A stretch of DNA of 64,000 bases from Frankia sp. QA3 (GCF_000262465.1 NZ_CM001489.1:744409-808408); one strand, 5' to 3'. Counted from the stretch's first letter, positions 54,798-63,791 are shown. The notes: a model not told the origin generated them from the sequence alone. Numbers and translations are program-made.

Positions 54798-55245
54798 GCC
54801 GCCATTGTGCGCCGGGACCGGCCGGGGGTCCGCCCCGCACCGGGCGTCCGTCGGACCGGTCGGACGCGCCGATCAGAAGCGCGCTGCCCCCTTTTCGGCC
54901 GGCCGACTCCGGGTGGATCTCCCCGGGTGGGGCGGGTGGGGCGCAGGCTCAGGTCTCGCCGGGCTCCGGCCGAAATATTCTCCTTACCTGCGGGCGCCGT
55001 AAGGCCGCTCGAGTTTCGTGTGAGTTCACAACCGGGCTGTTTCTCTCTCGATGGTTTCCGATCGTAGGACGTCCTTGGAATCCCGGCCGGCCGGCGGGGT
55101 AGGAGTACGGCGTGAATGAATCGAGGCGATCCGATGTTCTCGGCGATCCCGGACCGCGTACTGTCTTACCGGTATACCACTCTTTTTTCGATGGTTTCCG
55201 ATCGTAGGACGTCCTTCGATCCTCCGGTGGGGGAGAGGTACTCAT
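54798..55245. other. Regulatory region before the E1-alpha gene
   Basis: About 450 bases including the two 29-bp repeats. A 31-codon ORF (GTG 55112, TAGGAG upstream; ends at the second repeat, product ending SFFDGFRS) lies here and could be a leader peptide. The AT-richer stretch TCTTTTTTCG overlaps the second repeat. Confidence 0.4.
55048..55216. repeat. 29-bp direct repeat flanking the E1-alpha leader
   Basis: Two identical copies at 55048-55076 and 55188-55216, 140 bases apart. Each starts TCGATGGTTTCCGATCG and ends with the perfect palindrome AGGACGTCCT plus T. The second copy ends 29 bases before the E1-alpha start codon. They look like duplicated operator or promoter modules. Confidence 0.85.
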
Positions 55246-56430
55246 ATGAATGTCGTACGCGGGCCGGAGCTGATTGCGGAGCGACCGGCGCGGCCACCGG
55301 AACCGGTACCGGTGGCGGCCGCACCCCCGGCGGCGCCGTTCCCGGCGCAGGAGCCGGGCGACTCCGGCGTCCGGCTGCTGGCGCCGGATGGCACGCGGGT
55401 CACCGACCCGCGCTTCGACGCCCTCGCCGACCACGATCTGTGCCGGGAGTTCTACACGTCCATGGTGCTGGCGCGCCGCCTGGACGAGGAGGCCACGGCC
55501 CTGCAGCGGCAGGGTGAGCTGGTGCTGTGGATCCCGCTGCGCGGGCAGGAGGCGGCGCAGGTCGGTTCCGCGGCGGCGGTCCGGCCGCACGACTTCGTCT
55601 TCCCCAGCTACCGCGAGCACGCCGTCGCCTGGCACCGGGGGGTGCCGGCCGGCGAGGTCATCCGCCTGCTGCGCGGGGTGAGCCACGACGGCTGGGACGT
55701 GGCGAAGCACAGCATGGCCAACTACACGATCGTCCTCGCGTCGCAGACCCTGCATGCCGTCGGCTACGGCCTGGGCATGGTGCTCGACGGCACGGTCGGC
55801 ACCGGCGATCCGGACCGCGACGGCGCCGTGCTGGTCTACCTCGGCGACGGCGCGATGAGCCAGGGCGACGCCAACGAGGCGTTCGTGTGGGCGGCGAGCT
55901 TCGGCGCGCCGGTGGTGTTCCTCTGCCAGAACAACCAGTGGGCGATCTCCACCCCGGCCCGACGGCAGTCGCCGGTGCAGCTGGCGCGGCGCGCCGACGG
56001 GTTCGGCTTCCCCGGCGTGCGTGTCGACGGCAACGACGTGCTCGCCATGCACGCGGTCACCACCTGGGCGCTCGAGCATGCCCGCGGCGGGGGCGGCCCG
56101 GTCCTCATCGAGGCCAACACCTACCGGATGGCGCCGCACACCACCTCCGACGACGCGACCCGCTACCAGCCGGCCGAGGAGCTCGTGCTCTGGCGGGCGC
56201 GGGACCCCATCGAGCGACTGCGGCTGCTGCTGGCCGCCGACGTGGCCGCCGGCTGGTTCGACGAGGTCCGCGAGCGCGCCGACGACGCCGCGGCCGACCT
56301 GCGCCGCGAATGCCTCGCCATGGACCCGCCGGCCGCGGTGACCACATTCGGCAACGTCTACGCCGACGAAACCGCCGACCTGCGAGCCCAGCGGGAATGG
56401 TTCACCACTTACCGGGACTCCTTCCTGTAG
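55246..56430 (+). CDS. Pyruvate/2-oxoacid dehydrogenase E1 alpha subunit
   Basis: 394-residue thiamine-diphosphate enzyme subunit of the PdhA/BkdA type. Motifs: LARRLDEEATALQRQGEL, then VFPSYREHAVAW, the ThDP motif GDGAMSQGDANEAFVWA ending in CQNNQWAIS, and the phosphorylation-loop region TYRMAPHTTSDDATRY. GGGGAGAGG precedes ATG 55246. The required E1-beta is not downstream (an aldehyde dehydrogenase is), so the partner must be elsewhere or the protein works alone. The upstream 29-bp repeats may control it. Confidence 0.88.
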   Translation: MNVVRGPELIAERPARPPEPVPVAAAPPAAPFPAQEPGDSGVRLLAPDGTRVTDPRFDALADHDLCREFYTSMVLARRLDEEATALQRQGELVLWIPLRGQEAAQVGSAAAVRPHDFVFPSYREHAVAWHRGVPAGEVIRLLRGVSHDGWDVAKHSMANYTIVLASQTLHAVGYGLGMVLDGTVGTGDPDRDGAVLVYLGDGAMSQGDANEAFVWAASFGAPVVFLCQNNQWAISTPARRQSPVQLARRADGFGFPGVRVDGNDVLAMHAVTTWALEHARGGGGPVLIEANTYRMAPHTTSDDATRYQPAEELVLWRARDPIERLRLLLAADVAAGWFDEVRERADDAAADLRRECLAMDPPAAVTTFGNVYADETADLRAQREWFTTYRDSFL

Positions 56431-56508
56431 CCCACCCGTTCCGGCAGCTCCCACCGTTCCGGCAGCCTCCACCCGTTCCGGCAGTCCTACGAATTCCGGT
56501 AGTCCTAC
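56431..56508. repeat. CCGTTCCGGCAG-type tandem repeat
   Basis: Four degenerate copies of a 17-20-bp unit containing CCGTTCCGGCAG, directly after the E1-alpha stop codon. Confidence 0.8.
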
Positions 56509-56618
56509 CCGGTCAGCACGGGACGCCGGCCGGTCGACCTTGGCCCGTGCGCGACCTATCCTTTCCCGGGGAGGTTTTTCAGGAGGGAAGGTCCGCGACG
56601 ACCACTGAGGGGCATGCG

Positions 56619-58286
56619 GTGCGACAGTCTGTGACGACCTCGCCGGGCGAGGCGGCTGGTCCCGGGGCGGAGGTGGCGGCCGTGCCCGACCAGCCGGCCG
56701 CGAGCGGCGCCCCGACCCCTCTCGTCGGCGCCGGCACCGGCGCGCCCCCGGGCGGTGCGGCTGATCCGGCCGCCGCGACGGTCAGCGCGCCCGAGGCGAC
56801 GTTCGCCTCCACGAACCCGGTCACCGGCGCGGTCGTGGGCCACTTCCCGGTGGCCTCCCCGCAGCGGGTCTCGGCCGCGGTGGCGGCGGCCCGCGCAGCC
56901 GCTCCCTGGTGGGCCGGGCTCGGCGCCGCCGGGCGGCGCGAGCACCTGCTGCGCTGGGCCGCCCACCTCGCCCGCCACGACGGCGAGCTCGTCGAGCTGC
57001 TGCACGCGGAGAACGGCAAGACCGCCGCCGACGCCCGCATCGAACTCCTGCTCACCCTGGAGCACATCCGCTGGGCGGCCCGCAACGCCGGGCGGGTACT
57101 GCGCACGCGTCGAGTTTTGCCCGGCCCGTTCCTGGCCAACCACACCGCCCGGGTGGAGTACCGCCCCCTCGGGGTCGTCGGGGTGATCGGGCCGTGGAAC
57201 TACCCGCTGCTGACCCCGGTCGGCTCGATCGCCTACGCCCTCGCCGCCGGCAACCCGGTGGTGTTCAAGCCCAGTGAGTACACATCGGCGCTGGGCAGCC
57301 GGCTGGCGGAGGCCTTCGCCGCCGCGAACCCGGCCGCCCCCACCGGGGTGCTGGGCGTGGTCACCGGGTTCGGCGCCACCGGCGCCGCGCTCTGCGCCGC
57401 CGGCGTCGACAAGATCGCCTTCACCGGTTCCGTGGCCAGCGGCCGCAAGGTGATGGCGGCGTGCGCGCAGTCGCTGACCCCGGTCGTCATCGAGTGCGGC
57501 GGCAAGGATCCGTGCATCGTCGCCGACGACGCCGACGTGGTCGCCGCCGCCCACGCGGCCGCCTGGGGGGCGATGTCGAACGCCGGGCAGACCTGCGCCG
57601 GCGTCGAACGGATCTACGTCACCGCGGCCGTCGCCGAGCCGTTCCTCGCCGAGCTCCGCCGGGCCCTGGCCGGCGTGCGGCCGGGCGGCGAACCGGACGC
57701 CTCCTACGGCCCGATGACGATGCCCGGCCAGGCCGCCGTCGTGCGCCGCCACGTCGCCGACGCGCTGGCCCGCGGCGCGACGGCCCTGCTCGGCGGCGTC
57801 GAGGCGGTGGGCGGGACCTTCATCTCCCCGATCGTCCTCGTCGACGTCCCCGAGGACAGCCCCGCCGTGCAGGAGGAAACCTTCGGCCCGGTGGTCACGG
57901 TGCGCACCGTCGCCGACGTCGACGAGGCCGTCGCCCTGGCCAACGGCACCCCGTACGCGCTGGGCGCGACGGTGTTCTCCCGCCGTCGCGGCGACGAGAT
58001 CGCCCGCCGACTCGACGCCGGCATGGTGTCCGTCAACGCCGTGCTCTCCTTCGCCGGGATCCCCGCCCTGCCCTTCGGCGGCAGCGGCGAGAGCGGTTTC
58101 GGCCGGGTGCACGGGGCCGAGGGGCTGCGCGAGTTCGTCCGCCCCCGCTCCGTGGCCACGCTGCGCCTGCGGCTGCCCGGCACGACGCTGACCGCCTTCC
58201 AGCGCCCGCCCGGGCTGCTGGCCGCGGTCAGCTGGGCCGCCCGCCGCCGCCACGGCCGCGCCCCGGCCGCCCCTCCCGGCCGCTGA
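56619..58286 (+). CDS. Aldehyde dehydrogenase
   Basis: 555-residue NAD(P)+-dependent aldehyde dehydrogenase. Active-site Glu292 (IECGGKDP) and Cys326 (NAGQTCAGVER), NAD site VIGPWNYPLLTP, FKPSEYTSALG, and the end motif FGGSGESGFGR. A 60-residue Pro/Ala-rich N-terminal extension is atypical. GTG 56619 is chosen for GAGGGG upstream; the frame is open far upstream only because it shadows E1-alpha. It may act on aldehydes linked to the upstream 2-oxoacid enzyme. Confidence 0.9.
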   Translation: MRQSVTTSPGEAAGPGAEVAAVPDQPAASGAPTPLVGAGTGAPPGGAADPAAATVSAPEATFASTNPVTGAVVGHFPVASPQRVSAAVAAARAAAPWWAGLGAAGRREHLLRWAAHLARHDGELVELLHAENGKTAADARIELLLTLEHIRWAARNAGRVLRTRRVLPGPFLANHTARVEYRPLGVVGVIGPWNYPLLTPVGSIAYALAAGNPVVFKPSEYTSALGSRLAEAFAAANPAAPTGVLGVVTGFGATGAALCAAGVDKIAFTGSVASGRKVMAACAQSLTPVVIECGGKDPCIVADDADVVAAAHAAAWGAMSNAGQTCAGVERIYVTAAVAEPFLAELRRALAGVRPGGEPDASYGPMTMPGQAAVVRRHVADALARGATALLGGVEAVGGTFISPIVLVDVPEDSPAVQEETFGPVVTVRTVADVDEAVALANGTPYALGATVFSRRRGDEIARRLDAGMVSVNAVLSFAGIPALPFGGSGESGFGRVHGAEGLREFVRPRSVATLRLRLPGTTLTAFQRPPGLLAAVSWAARRRHGRAPAAPPGR

Positions 58287-58506
58287 CCCGCGCCCCGCGA
58301 CAGCCTCACACCCCGCGGCAGCCCGCCACCCGGCGACGACGGCGCCGACTCCCGACTCGCGTGGGACACACCCGACATGGGGCACGCCGACCGTCGGGCG
58401 ATTGCGGTCGAACCGGGCGACATACCGCCCATAGGCCCTGCCGGGGCGGCGGCCGTCGAACAGGGCATCTAGCGTGGTCGGGTCAACACGGAACCTGGGG
58501 GTTCTC

Positions 58507-59001
58507 ATGACTCTACGTCGCGGACTTGCCGTTTCAGTGCTGATCGGTGCACTCGTGCTGGTAGGCGGGCTCACCGGTAGCGCCTCGGCTGCGCCGAACG
58601 CGGTGGGGACGCCCGCGCTCAGCGTCGCTAAGGCGTCGTCGGTCGTGCGCGCCGCCGGCTATACGCCGATCTCTCTCGGCGGCTACGACCAGAACAACGA
58701 CCTCAGCGTGATCGTCGGGCTGCGTTCGACCTCCGCGGACGGGCACCCGCAGCGGGCGTTCCTCTTCCACCGCGGGGCGTTCGTCGGCTACGACTCGCCT
58801 CAGCCGAGCGCGACGATCCGCTGGATCTGGTCCACCGACCGGGTGGTGGCCCTGCAGTACGACCTGTACAAGCCGGGCGATCCGATGTGCTGCCCGACGG
58901 CTGGGGGGGCCACGGTCCGCTACCAGTGGAACGGCCGCTCGGTGACGCCGCTCGACCCGATCCCGAGCGCAGCCTTCTCCGCCCCGGCGAGCCGCCGCTG
59001 A
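58507..59001 (+). CDS. LppP/LprE-like secreted protein
   Basis: 164-residue exported protein with signal peptide (VLIGALVLVGGLTGSASA, cleavage near ASA-AP). A LppP/LprE-type domain follows: QRAFLFHRGAFVGYDS, then YKPGDPMCCPTAGGATVRYQ. The family is actinobacterial and of unknown function. There is no lipobox Cys, so it is probably free rather than a lipoprotein. Start ATG 58507 with GGGGG upstream. Confidence 0.75.
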   Translation: MTLRRGLAVSVLIGALVLVGGLTGSASAAPNAVGTPALSVAKASSVVRAAGYTPISLGGYDQNNDLSVIVGLRSTSADGHPQRAFLFHRGAFVGYDSPQPSATIRWIWSTDRVVALQYDLYKPGDPMCCPTAGGATVRYQWNGRSVTPLDPIPSAAFSAPASRR

Positions 59002-59009
59002 CCGTTCTC

Positions 59010-59042
59010 CGGCACCCGCGGGGCGGCAGCCCGCGGGTGCCG
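59010..59042 (+). terminator. 13-bp GC hairpin
   Basis: CGGCACCCGCGGG and its complement with a 7-base loop, starting 8 bases after the LppP/LprE-like stop codon. Confidence 0.75.
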
Positions 59043-59059
59043 TCCGGCGGCGGCCCGGC

Positions 59060-59100
59060 CTTTCCAGAGGGACGAATCGGACACGAAAGCCTCTGGAAAG
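59060..59100 (-). terminator. 11-bp inverted repeat
   Basis: CTTTCCAGAGG and CCTCTGGAAAG with a 19-base loop between convergent genes. It probably serves the minus-strand SDR gene or both directions. Confidence 0.55.
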
Positions 59101-59163
59101 ACACGGGAGAGGGCAAGCCGGACGCGCCGGTGCCGGCGACTGTCCCGAGGCGCGGCGCGCGGG

Positions 59164-59823
59164 TCAGGCGGAGGTGAGCTCCGTGACGGCCCGCGCCACC
59201 GGCGTCTCGCCGCTGACCAGCCCGGCCGTGATCCCGGCTGTGCCGGGTGCGGTGAGCAGCGCGGCGAGCACCGCGGCCACGTCCTCGCGGGCAATCGCGC
59301 CGCGGTCCACCCCCGGGGCGAGTCGCACCCGGCCGGTCGGGTCGTCGTCGGTCAGCCGGCCCGGGCGCACGATGGTCCAGTCCAGATCGCGGCCGCGGAT
59401 CGTCTCCTCGGCCGCGGCCTTGGCCCGCAGGTAGGCCGCGAAGACCGTGTCCGTGCCCGGCGGCGGCGGCCCATCGACCCCGACCGAGGAGACCAGCAGG
59501 TAGCGACGTACCCCGGCGAGCTGCGCCGCGTCGGCGAGCAGCACCGCGCCGGCACGGTCGACGGTGTCCTTGCGGGCCGCGCCGCTGCCCGGTCCCGCGC
59601 CCGCCGCAAAGACGACGGCGTCCGCGCCACGCACGTGCTGCGCCAGCGTCGCGGCGTCGATCGACTCCAGGTCGGCGACGACCGGCTCGGCGCCCGCCGC
59701 GCGCACGTCGTCGCGCTGGTCCGGGTTGCGGATCAGCCCGATCACCGTCGCGTCCTGCCCGCGCAGCCGGTGGCTCAGCCCTCGGGCTATCCGGCCGTGC
59801 GCACCCGCAATCACGATCCGCAC
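59164..59823 (-). CDS. NAD(P)-binding SDR-like protein
   Basis: 219-residue atypical short-chain dehydrogenase of the NAD(P)H-binding (NmrA-like/BVR-B) type. The Rossmann motif is near the start (VIAGAHGRIARGL). VVFAAGAGPGSG, LLVSSVGVDG and DLDWTIVRPGRLTDD are characteristic. The YxxxK motif is AYLRAK. Start GTG 59823 has GGAGGAG upstream. Substrate unknown; these proteins often sense or use NAD(P)H. Confidence 0.85.
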   Translation of the reverse strand: MRIVIAGAHGRIARGLSHRLRGQDATVIGLIRNPDQRDDVRAAGAEPVVADLESIDAATLAQHVRGADAVVFAAGAGPGSGAARKDTVDRAGAVLLADAAQLAGVRRYLLVSSVGVDGPPPPGTDTVFAAYLRAKAAAEETIRGRDLDWTIVRPGRLTDDDPTGRVRLAPGVDRGAIAREDVAAVLAALLTAPGTAGITAGLVSGETPVARAVTELTSA

Positions 59824-59913
59824 CCGCTGCTCCTCCCTGTCGTCTCGCGCTCCTGTCCCACCGGGCTCCCGCCGCGCGGCATGTGGGACGGTGCCTTGCG
59901 CGGGTGCGTCGAC

Positions 59914-60339
59914 TCAGTGGCCCTCGGCGGCCTCGACCAGCTCGGTCAGCACCCCGCCGAGCCCCTTGGGGTGGATGAACGCGATCCGGCTGCCGGCGGT
60001 GCCGTGCACGGGCGTCTTGTTGACCAGGTCGAAGCCGGTGGTGGTCAGCGCGGCCAGGGCGCTGTCGATGTCAGCCACGCCGTAGGCGATGTGGTGGATG
60101 CCGGGTCCTCGCTTGGCCAGGAACTTCCCTACCGGGCTGTCCTCGCGCAGCGGCTCGAGCAGCTGGACGTAGGAGTTGCCGACCTCGCCGCTGTGCACCA
60201 GCAGCATCGCCTCGCGCACGCCCTGGCGGTCGTTGTCCTCCTGGTGCACGACCTTGAGGCCGAACGCCTCCTCGTAGCGCGGAATCGCCTCGGCCAGCGA
60301 AGCCACCGCGATCCCGACGTGGTCGATCCTGGTCAGCAC
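59914..60339 (-). CDS. mce: Methylmalonyl-CoA epimerase
   Basis: 141-residue VOC-fold metalloenzyme converting (2S)- to (2R)-methylmalonyl-CoA for propionate and odd-chain metabolism. Metal ligands and motifs: IDHVGIAVASLAEAIPRYEE (His), GPGIHHIAYGVADID (His), and the final Glu in GGVLTELVEA. Length is normal. GTG 60339 is chosen because GGAGAG lies 5 bases upstream; the long upstream frame is not protein-like. Confidence 0.92.
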   Translation of the reverse strand: MLTRIDHVGIAVASLAEAIPRYEEAFGLKVVHQEDNDRQGVREAMLLVHSGEVGNSYVQLLEPLREDSPVGKFLAKRGPGIHHIAYGVADIDSALAALTTTGFDLVNKTPVHGTAGSRIAFIHPKGLGGVLTELVEAAEGH

Positions 60340-60711
60340 AACGCTCTCCTCGCTCCACCGGCCCGGCGGCCGGATCCTGCCGATGATGATGCCCGCGACG
60401 GGCGGCGTCCGGGCTCGGCCTCGCCGCAGAGCTCGGCCCCGAGGAAGAGATTGCCCGTTCGCGATCCCCGCGTCGACCGATGCGGGCCGGTGGCGCGGGT
60501 GACGGCGGTCGCGGCGGTGTTCGAGGCGGGCCCGCACGGCCGGCGGCACGGCCGGCCTGGACGTCGCCTCCGCAGACCGGGTCGGCCGGTCGTCCGTCCG
60601 GGGGCGCACGGTGAGCCGAAGCGACCCGTATCGGCTCGCTGTCCGGAACGTCGTAGAGTCGTGTGTTATCAGCCTTGCTCCCGGCGTCGAGCCACTAACG
60701 TTAGGGTCACC
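60340..60711. other. Divergent intergenic region
   Basis: About 370 bases between the epimerase start and the first MerR-type gene. It holds the CTAACGTTAG palindrome at its right end and no supported gene. Confidence 0.45.
60695..60704. promoter_or_regulatory. Palindrome overlapping the ribosome site of the first MerR gene
   Basis: CTAACGTTAG, a perfect 10-bp palindrome whose right arm merges with the ribosome site (AGGG) 7-8 bases before the TTG start. It is a candidate autoregulatory site. Confidence 0.45.
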
Positions 60712-61146
60712 TTGTCCACGACGCGTCGCGATCCATCCGCGTTCCGCGCGGCCCGCGGAACCACGTATCAGATAGGTGAGGTGGCCGAGCGGGTCGGGCT
60801 CTCGTTGCGCACGGTGCGGTACTACGAGGAGGCCGGGCTGCTCACCATCGCCGGCCGCACGCCCGGCGGTTTCCGTCTTTACGGCGACGCGGCTGTCGAC
60901 CGGCTGTTGGTCATCAAGAAGATGAAATCCCTCGGGTTCACCCTCGAGGAGATGCGCTCGCTGCTGTCCGTCCGCGATGAGCTGTCCGACCCGAAGATCT
61001 CCGATGCCCGCCGGGCCGAGCTGCGCGAGCTGCTGCGCACCTGGGTCGTGCTGGCCGAGGAGAAGCTCGCCACTCTGCGCCAACAGGCCGGTGTCGCCGA
61101 GGACTTCGTCATCGGCCTGCACGGCGACGCGGACCGATCGGCGTGA
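60712..61146 (+). CDS. MerR-family regulator 1
   Basis: 144-residue one-component regulator. Helix-turn-helix and wing: YQIGEVAERVGLSLRTVRYY, then EEAGLLTIAGRTPGGFRLYG and LLVIKKMKSLGFTLEEMRSL, followed by a coiled-coil dimerisation helix. No Cys or other metal ligand is visible at the C-terminus, so it senses something other than metals or acts constitutively. The start is a TTG at 60712 with AGGG 7-8 bases upstream, the same arrangement as its neighbour at 61516. The two are recent-looking paralogues. Confidence 0.85.
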   Translation: MSTTRRDPSAFRAARGTTYQIGEVAERVGLSLRTVRYYEEAGLLTIAGRTPGGFRLYGDAAVDRLLVIKKMKSLGFTLEEMRSLLSVRDELSDPKISDARRAELRELLRTWVVLAEEKLATLRQQAGVAEDFVIGLHGDADRSA

Positions 61147-61515
61147 CAGACTGCTAGGTGGTTGTCCGCCCGGTGGGCGAGTGCGGGCGTGTCATGCCAG
61201 GTCACCGGCTACGGTAGCCGCGTGGGGCACGTTGACCCGCCGAGCCCGCCAGCTACGGTAAGTGATGGAGCAGGCTCTGGTGTATCCCGCGTCGCCCCGC
61301 TGCCGGGGGGGTTCGGAGGCTGTGCCGACCCGGTCCTCCGTCCCGCCCTGGTTCCGGGGTGCCCGGCCGCGGCCGCGGCGAGCCGGAATCGCCGTGGACC
61401 CGCGGTCCGGCAGCGATTACCAGATCTTTACCGCTTGTCTGTAGCCGCGGATAGCCGACGCGTAGACGCTAGATATCTGAACACCAGCCGCCATGCTCAC
61501 CTGATAAGGGTTGAA
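61147..61515. other. Intergenic region between the two MerR genes
   Basis: About 370 bases without a supported gene. It has GCTACGGTA twice (near 61209 and 61252) and the palindrome AGATATCT at 61471-61478, upstream of the second MerR start. Confidence 0.45.
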
Positions 61516-62079
61516 TTGTCCACAACCAGCAGCGCCAGGTCTTCCGCCGACGCCCGCGACGGGCGCTACGAGATCGGCGACGTCGCCACTCTGGTGACCT
61601 TGTCCCTGCGTACCGCCAGGTTCTACGAGGAGGCAGGCCTTCTTGTCGCCGTGGGCCGCTCGGCGGGCGGTTTTCCGCTCTATGACGATGACGCTCTCGA
61701 TCGATTCTTTCTGATCAAGAAGATGAAGCCGCTTGGTTTCACGGTGGAGGAGATGCGCTCGCTGCTCACGCTGCGTGAGCGGATCGCGCAGCCGGGACTG
61801 TCTCCCCAGCTCCGCGCGGAGCTGCACGACCGGCTGCAGACCTGGGTCAGCCTGGCCGAGGAGAAGCTCGCCTCGCTGCAGGAGCAGGTGCGCCTTGCCG
61901 AGGACTTCATGATCGGTCTGCGGGACGACACGGCCCGGTCGTTGCGGACCGACGGCGACGCGGACGGGCCGGCGCGCGACGCCGGCGGTCCGGCCTCGGG
62001 ATTCGGCGGCGGTCGGCCCGACCTGGACGACTCCTTCCTCGACTTCCTCGACGACCCGCTCGGCGGCGACGACCGCTGA
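61516..62079 (+). CDS. MerR-family regulator 2
   Basis: 187-residue paralogue of the preceding regulator: YEIGDVATLVTLSLRTARFY, then EEAGLLVAVGRSAGGFPLYD and FFLIKKMKPLGFTVEEMRSL. It has the same TTG start (AAGGG upstream; the coding sequence begins with the same Ser-Thr-Thr). A 45-residue acidic C-terminal tail (DLDDSFLDFLDD) is added. It lies 199 bases upstream of the clpP pair, and probably regulates it or itself. Confidence 0.85.
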   Translation: MSTTSSARSSADARDGRYEIGDVATLVTLSLRTARFYEEAGLLVAVGRSAGGFPLYDDDALDRFFLIKKMKPLGFTVEEMRSLLTLRERIAQPGLSPQLRAELHDRLQTWVSLAEEKLASLQEQVRLAEDFMIGLRDDTARSLRTDGDADGPARDAGGPASGFGGGRPDLDDSFLDFLDDPLGGDDR

Positions 62080-62278
62080 CGCCCGGGGCGCGTGCCACGC
62101 CGGCCACGCATGCCACGCCGGCCGGCGTGGGGGCCGGGCGCCGCGGCCTGTCTGCCATGAGCAGATCTGCCGCGGGCAGACCGCCGGTCCGCCGAGCGGC
62201 TTTCCCGGTGACCCTGGAAGGGCCGGCCCCTCGTCGTGCGCGACGAGTCCCGACCCGGCCGGCGGGAGGACACGTCCC

Positions 62279-62992
62279 ATGATCGACATATCGGCGGCGT
62301 ACGCGGGGCCCGGTATCGGCCGGCCGCGTCGCCCGGTCGCCCAGGCCGCCACCGGCGCCGCCACCGGCGACGACCAGGTGTTCGGCCGGCTGCTGGAGAA
62401 CCGCATCGTCTTCCTCGGCGCCGTGGTGGAGGACGCCGTCGCCAACGCGATCAGCGCGAAGCTGCTGCTGCTCGCCGCCGAGGACCCGACCTCCGACATC
62501 CACCTCTACATCAACTCGCCGGGCGGTTCGGTGAGCGCCGGCATGGCGATCTACGACACGATGCAGTACATCGGCAACGACGTGGCCACCGTCGCGCTCG
62601 GCTTCGCCGGTTCGATGGGCCAGTTCCTGCTCTGCGCCGGTGCCGCCGGCAAGCGGTACGCCCTCCCGCACGCGCGGATCATGATGCACCAGCCGCACGG
62701 CGGCATCGGCGGCACGGCCGCGGACATCTCCATCCAGGCCGAGCAGATGCTGTACACGAAGCGGACGCTGCAGCAGCGCATCGCCTTCCACAGCGGGCAG
62801 ACCGTCGAGCAGATCGAGGCCGACTCCGACCGCGACCGGTGGTTCACCGCCGAGGAGGCCCGCGACTACGGGCTGGTCGACCACGTCGTCGAACGGGCCG
62901 ACCAGGTGCCCAGCGGCGTCGGCGGCGCCGGGATCGGCCCGCGCCGCGCGGCCGGCCGCACCGGCTTCGGCCCGGCGGGGAGCGCCCGGTGA
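62279..62992 (+). CDS. clpP: ATP-dependent Clp protease proteolytic subunit (1 of 2)
   Basis: 237-residue serine peptidase of the ClpP barrel. Catalytic triad: Ser112 (FAGSMGQF), His137 (MMHQPHGG) and Asp186 (SDRDRWF). The typical [20 protein letters not shown] is present. The C-terminus has a Gly/Arg/Pro tail longer than usual. GGGAGGA lies upstream. The stop overlaps the second clpP start (GTGA). Such hetero-oligomeric pairs occur in actinobacteria; this one is not next to clpX or tig, so it resembles the accessory clpP3/clpP4 pair of Streptomyces. Confidence 0.94.
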   Translation: MIDISAAYAGPGIGRPRRPVAQAATGAATGDDQVFGRLLENRIVFLGAVVEDAVANAISAKLLLLAAEDPTSDIHLYINSPGGSVSAGMAIYDTMQYIGNDVATVALGFAGSMGQFLLCAGAAGKRYALPHARIMMHQPHGGIGGTAADISIQAEQMLYTKRTLQQRIAFHSGQTVEQIEADSDRDRWFTAEEARDYGLVDHVVERADQVPSGVGGAGIGPRRAAGRTGFGPAGSAR

Positions 62993-63615
62993 GCGCCGCC
63001 CGCCATGTGCTGCCCAACATCGTGGAGCGGACGTCGCGCGGCGAGTACTCGATGGATCCGTACTCGAAGCTGCTCAAGGAGCGGATCGTCTTCCTCGGCG
63101 TGCAGATCGACGATGTGTCGGCGAACGACGTGATGGCGCAGCTGCTGTTCCTGGAGTCGGAGGATCCGGACCGGGACATCTCGATCTACATCAACTCGCC
63201 GGGTGGGTCGTTCACGTCGTTGACGGCGATCTACGACACGATGCAGTTCGTGCGGCCGGACATCTCGACGATCTGCATGGGGCAGGCGGCGTCGGCGGCG
63301 GCGGTGCTGCTGGCGGCCGGAGCGCCGGGCAAGCGGTTCGCGCTGGCCAACAGCCGGATCCTGATCCACCAGCCGTCGGCGCAGGGGGAGGGCCAGTCCA
63401 GCGACCTGGAGATCCAGGCCCGCGAGATCCTGCGGGTGCGCGCCCTGCAGGAGACCCTGCTCGCCCGGCACACCGGCCGCAGCGAGACCGAGATCCGCCG
63501 CGACACCGAACGCGACAAGATCTTCGGCGCCGCCGAGGCTCGGGACTACGGCCTGATCGACGACGTCATCACCAGCCGCAAGTCCTCCTCCCGCCGCATC
63601 TCCGGCGCCGCCTGA
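62989..63615 (+). CDS. clpP: ATP-dependent Clp protease proteolytic subunit (2 of 2)
   Basis: 208-residue partner ClpP. Triad: Ser102 ([11 protein letters not shown]), His127 (LIHQPSAQG) and Asp176 (TERDKIF). GTG 62989 overlaps the previous stop, so translation is coupled and the two should form a mixed tetradecamer. An intrinsic-type hairpin (63623-63668) ends the operon. Confidence 0.94.
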   Translation: MSAARHVLPNIVERTSRGEYSMDPYSKLLKERIVFLGVQIDDVSANDVMAQLLFLESEDPDRDISIYINSPGGSFTSLTAIYDTMQFVRPDISTICMGQAASAAAVLLAAGAPGKRFALANSRILIHQPSAQGEGQSSDLEIQAREILRVRALQETLLARHTGRSETEIRRDTERDKIFGAAEARDYGLIDDVITSRKSSSRRISGAA

Positions 63616-63622
63616 CCCTCAC

Positions 63623-63668
63623 CCCGGTGATCCGGCCGCTGATAATTCCACCAGGCCGGATCACCGGG
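63623..63668 (+). terminator. 15-bp hairpin after the clpP pair
   Basis: Perfect 15-bp stem (63623-63637 with 63654-63668) and a 16-base loop, 7 bases past the clpP stop. It may also serve the converging gene at 63792. Confidence 0.8.
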
Positions 63669-63791
63669 CCACCGGTTTCTGATTACGTAGCGCGTTCACC
63701 TGAAACGCTTCTGGTGCCAGCAGCGTGGACCTCCACCGCAGCTCGACGGCAGGCAGCCGGAGCTGTGGCTGTATCTGCCGCGGGAGGCTGG

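Noticed and set aside
53820..55067. 415-codon plus-strand frame between rtcB and the E1-alpha region
   Set aside because: No ribosome site or domain, and it runs antisense to the emfourin-like gene.
54960..55205. FxSxx-COOH precursor peptides ending at the 29-bp repeats
   Set aside because: Both short frames end in GFRS, which does not match the F-x-S-x-x terminus, and one lacks a ribosome site.
60712..62079. Metal-sensing MerR proteins
   Set aside because: No Cys or His cluster is visible in the C-terminal helices of either regulator.
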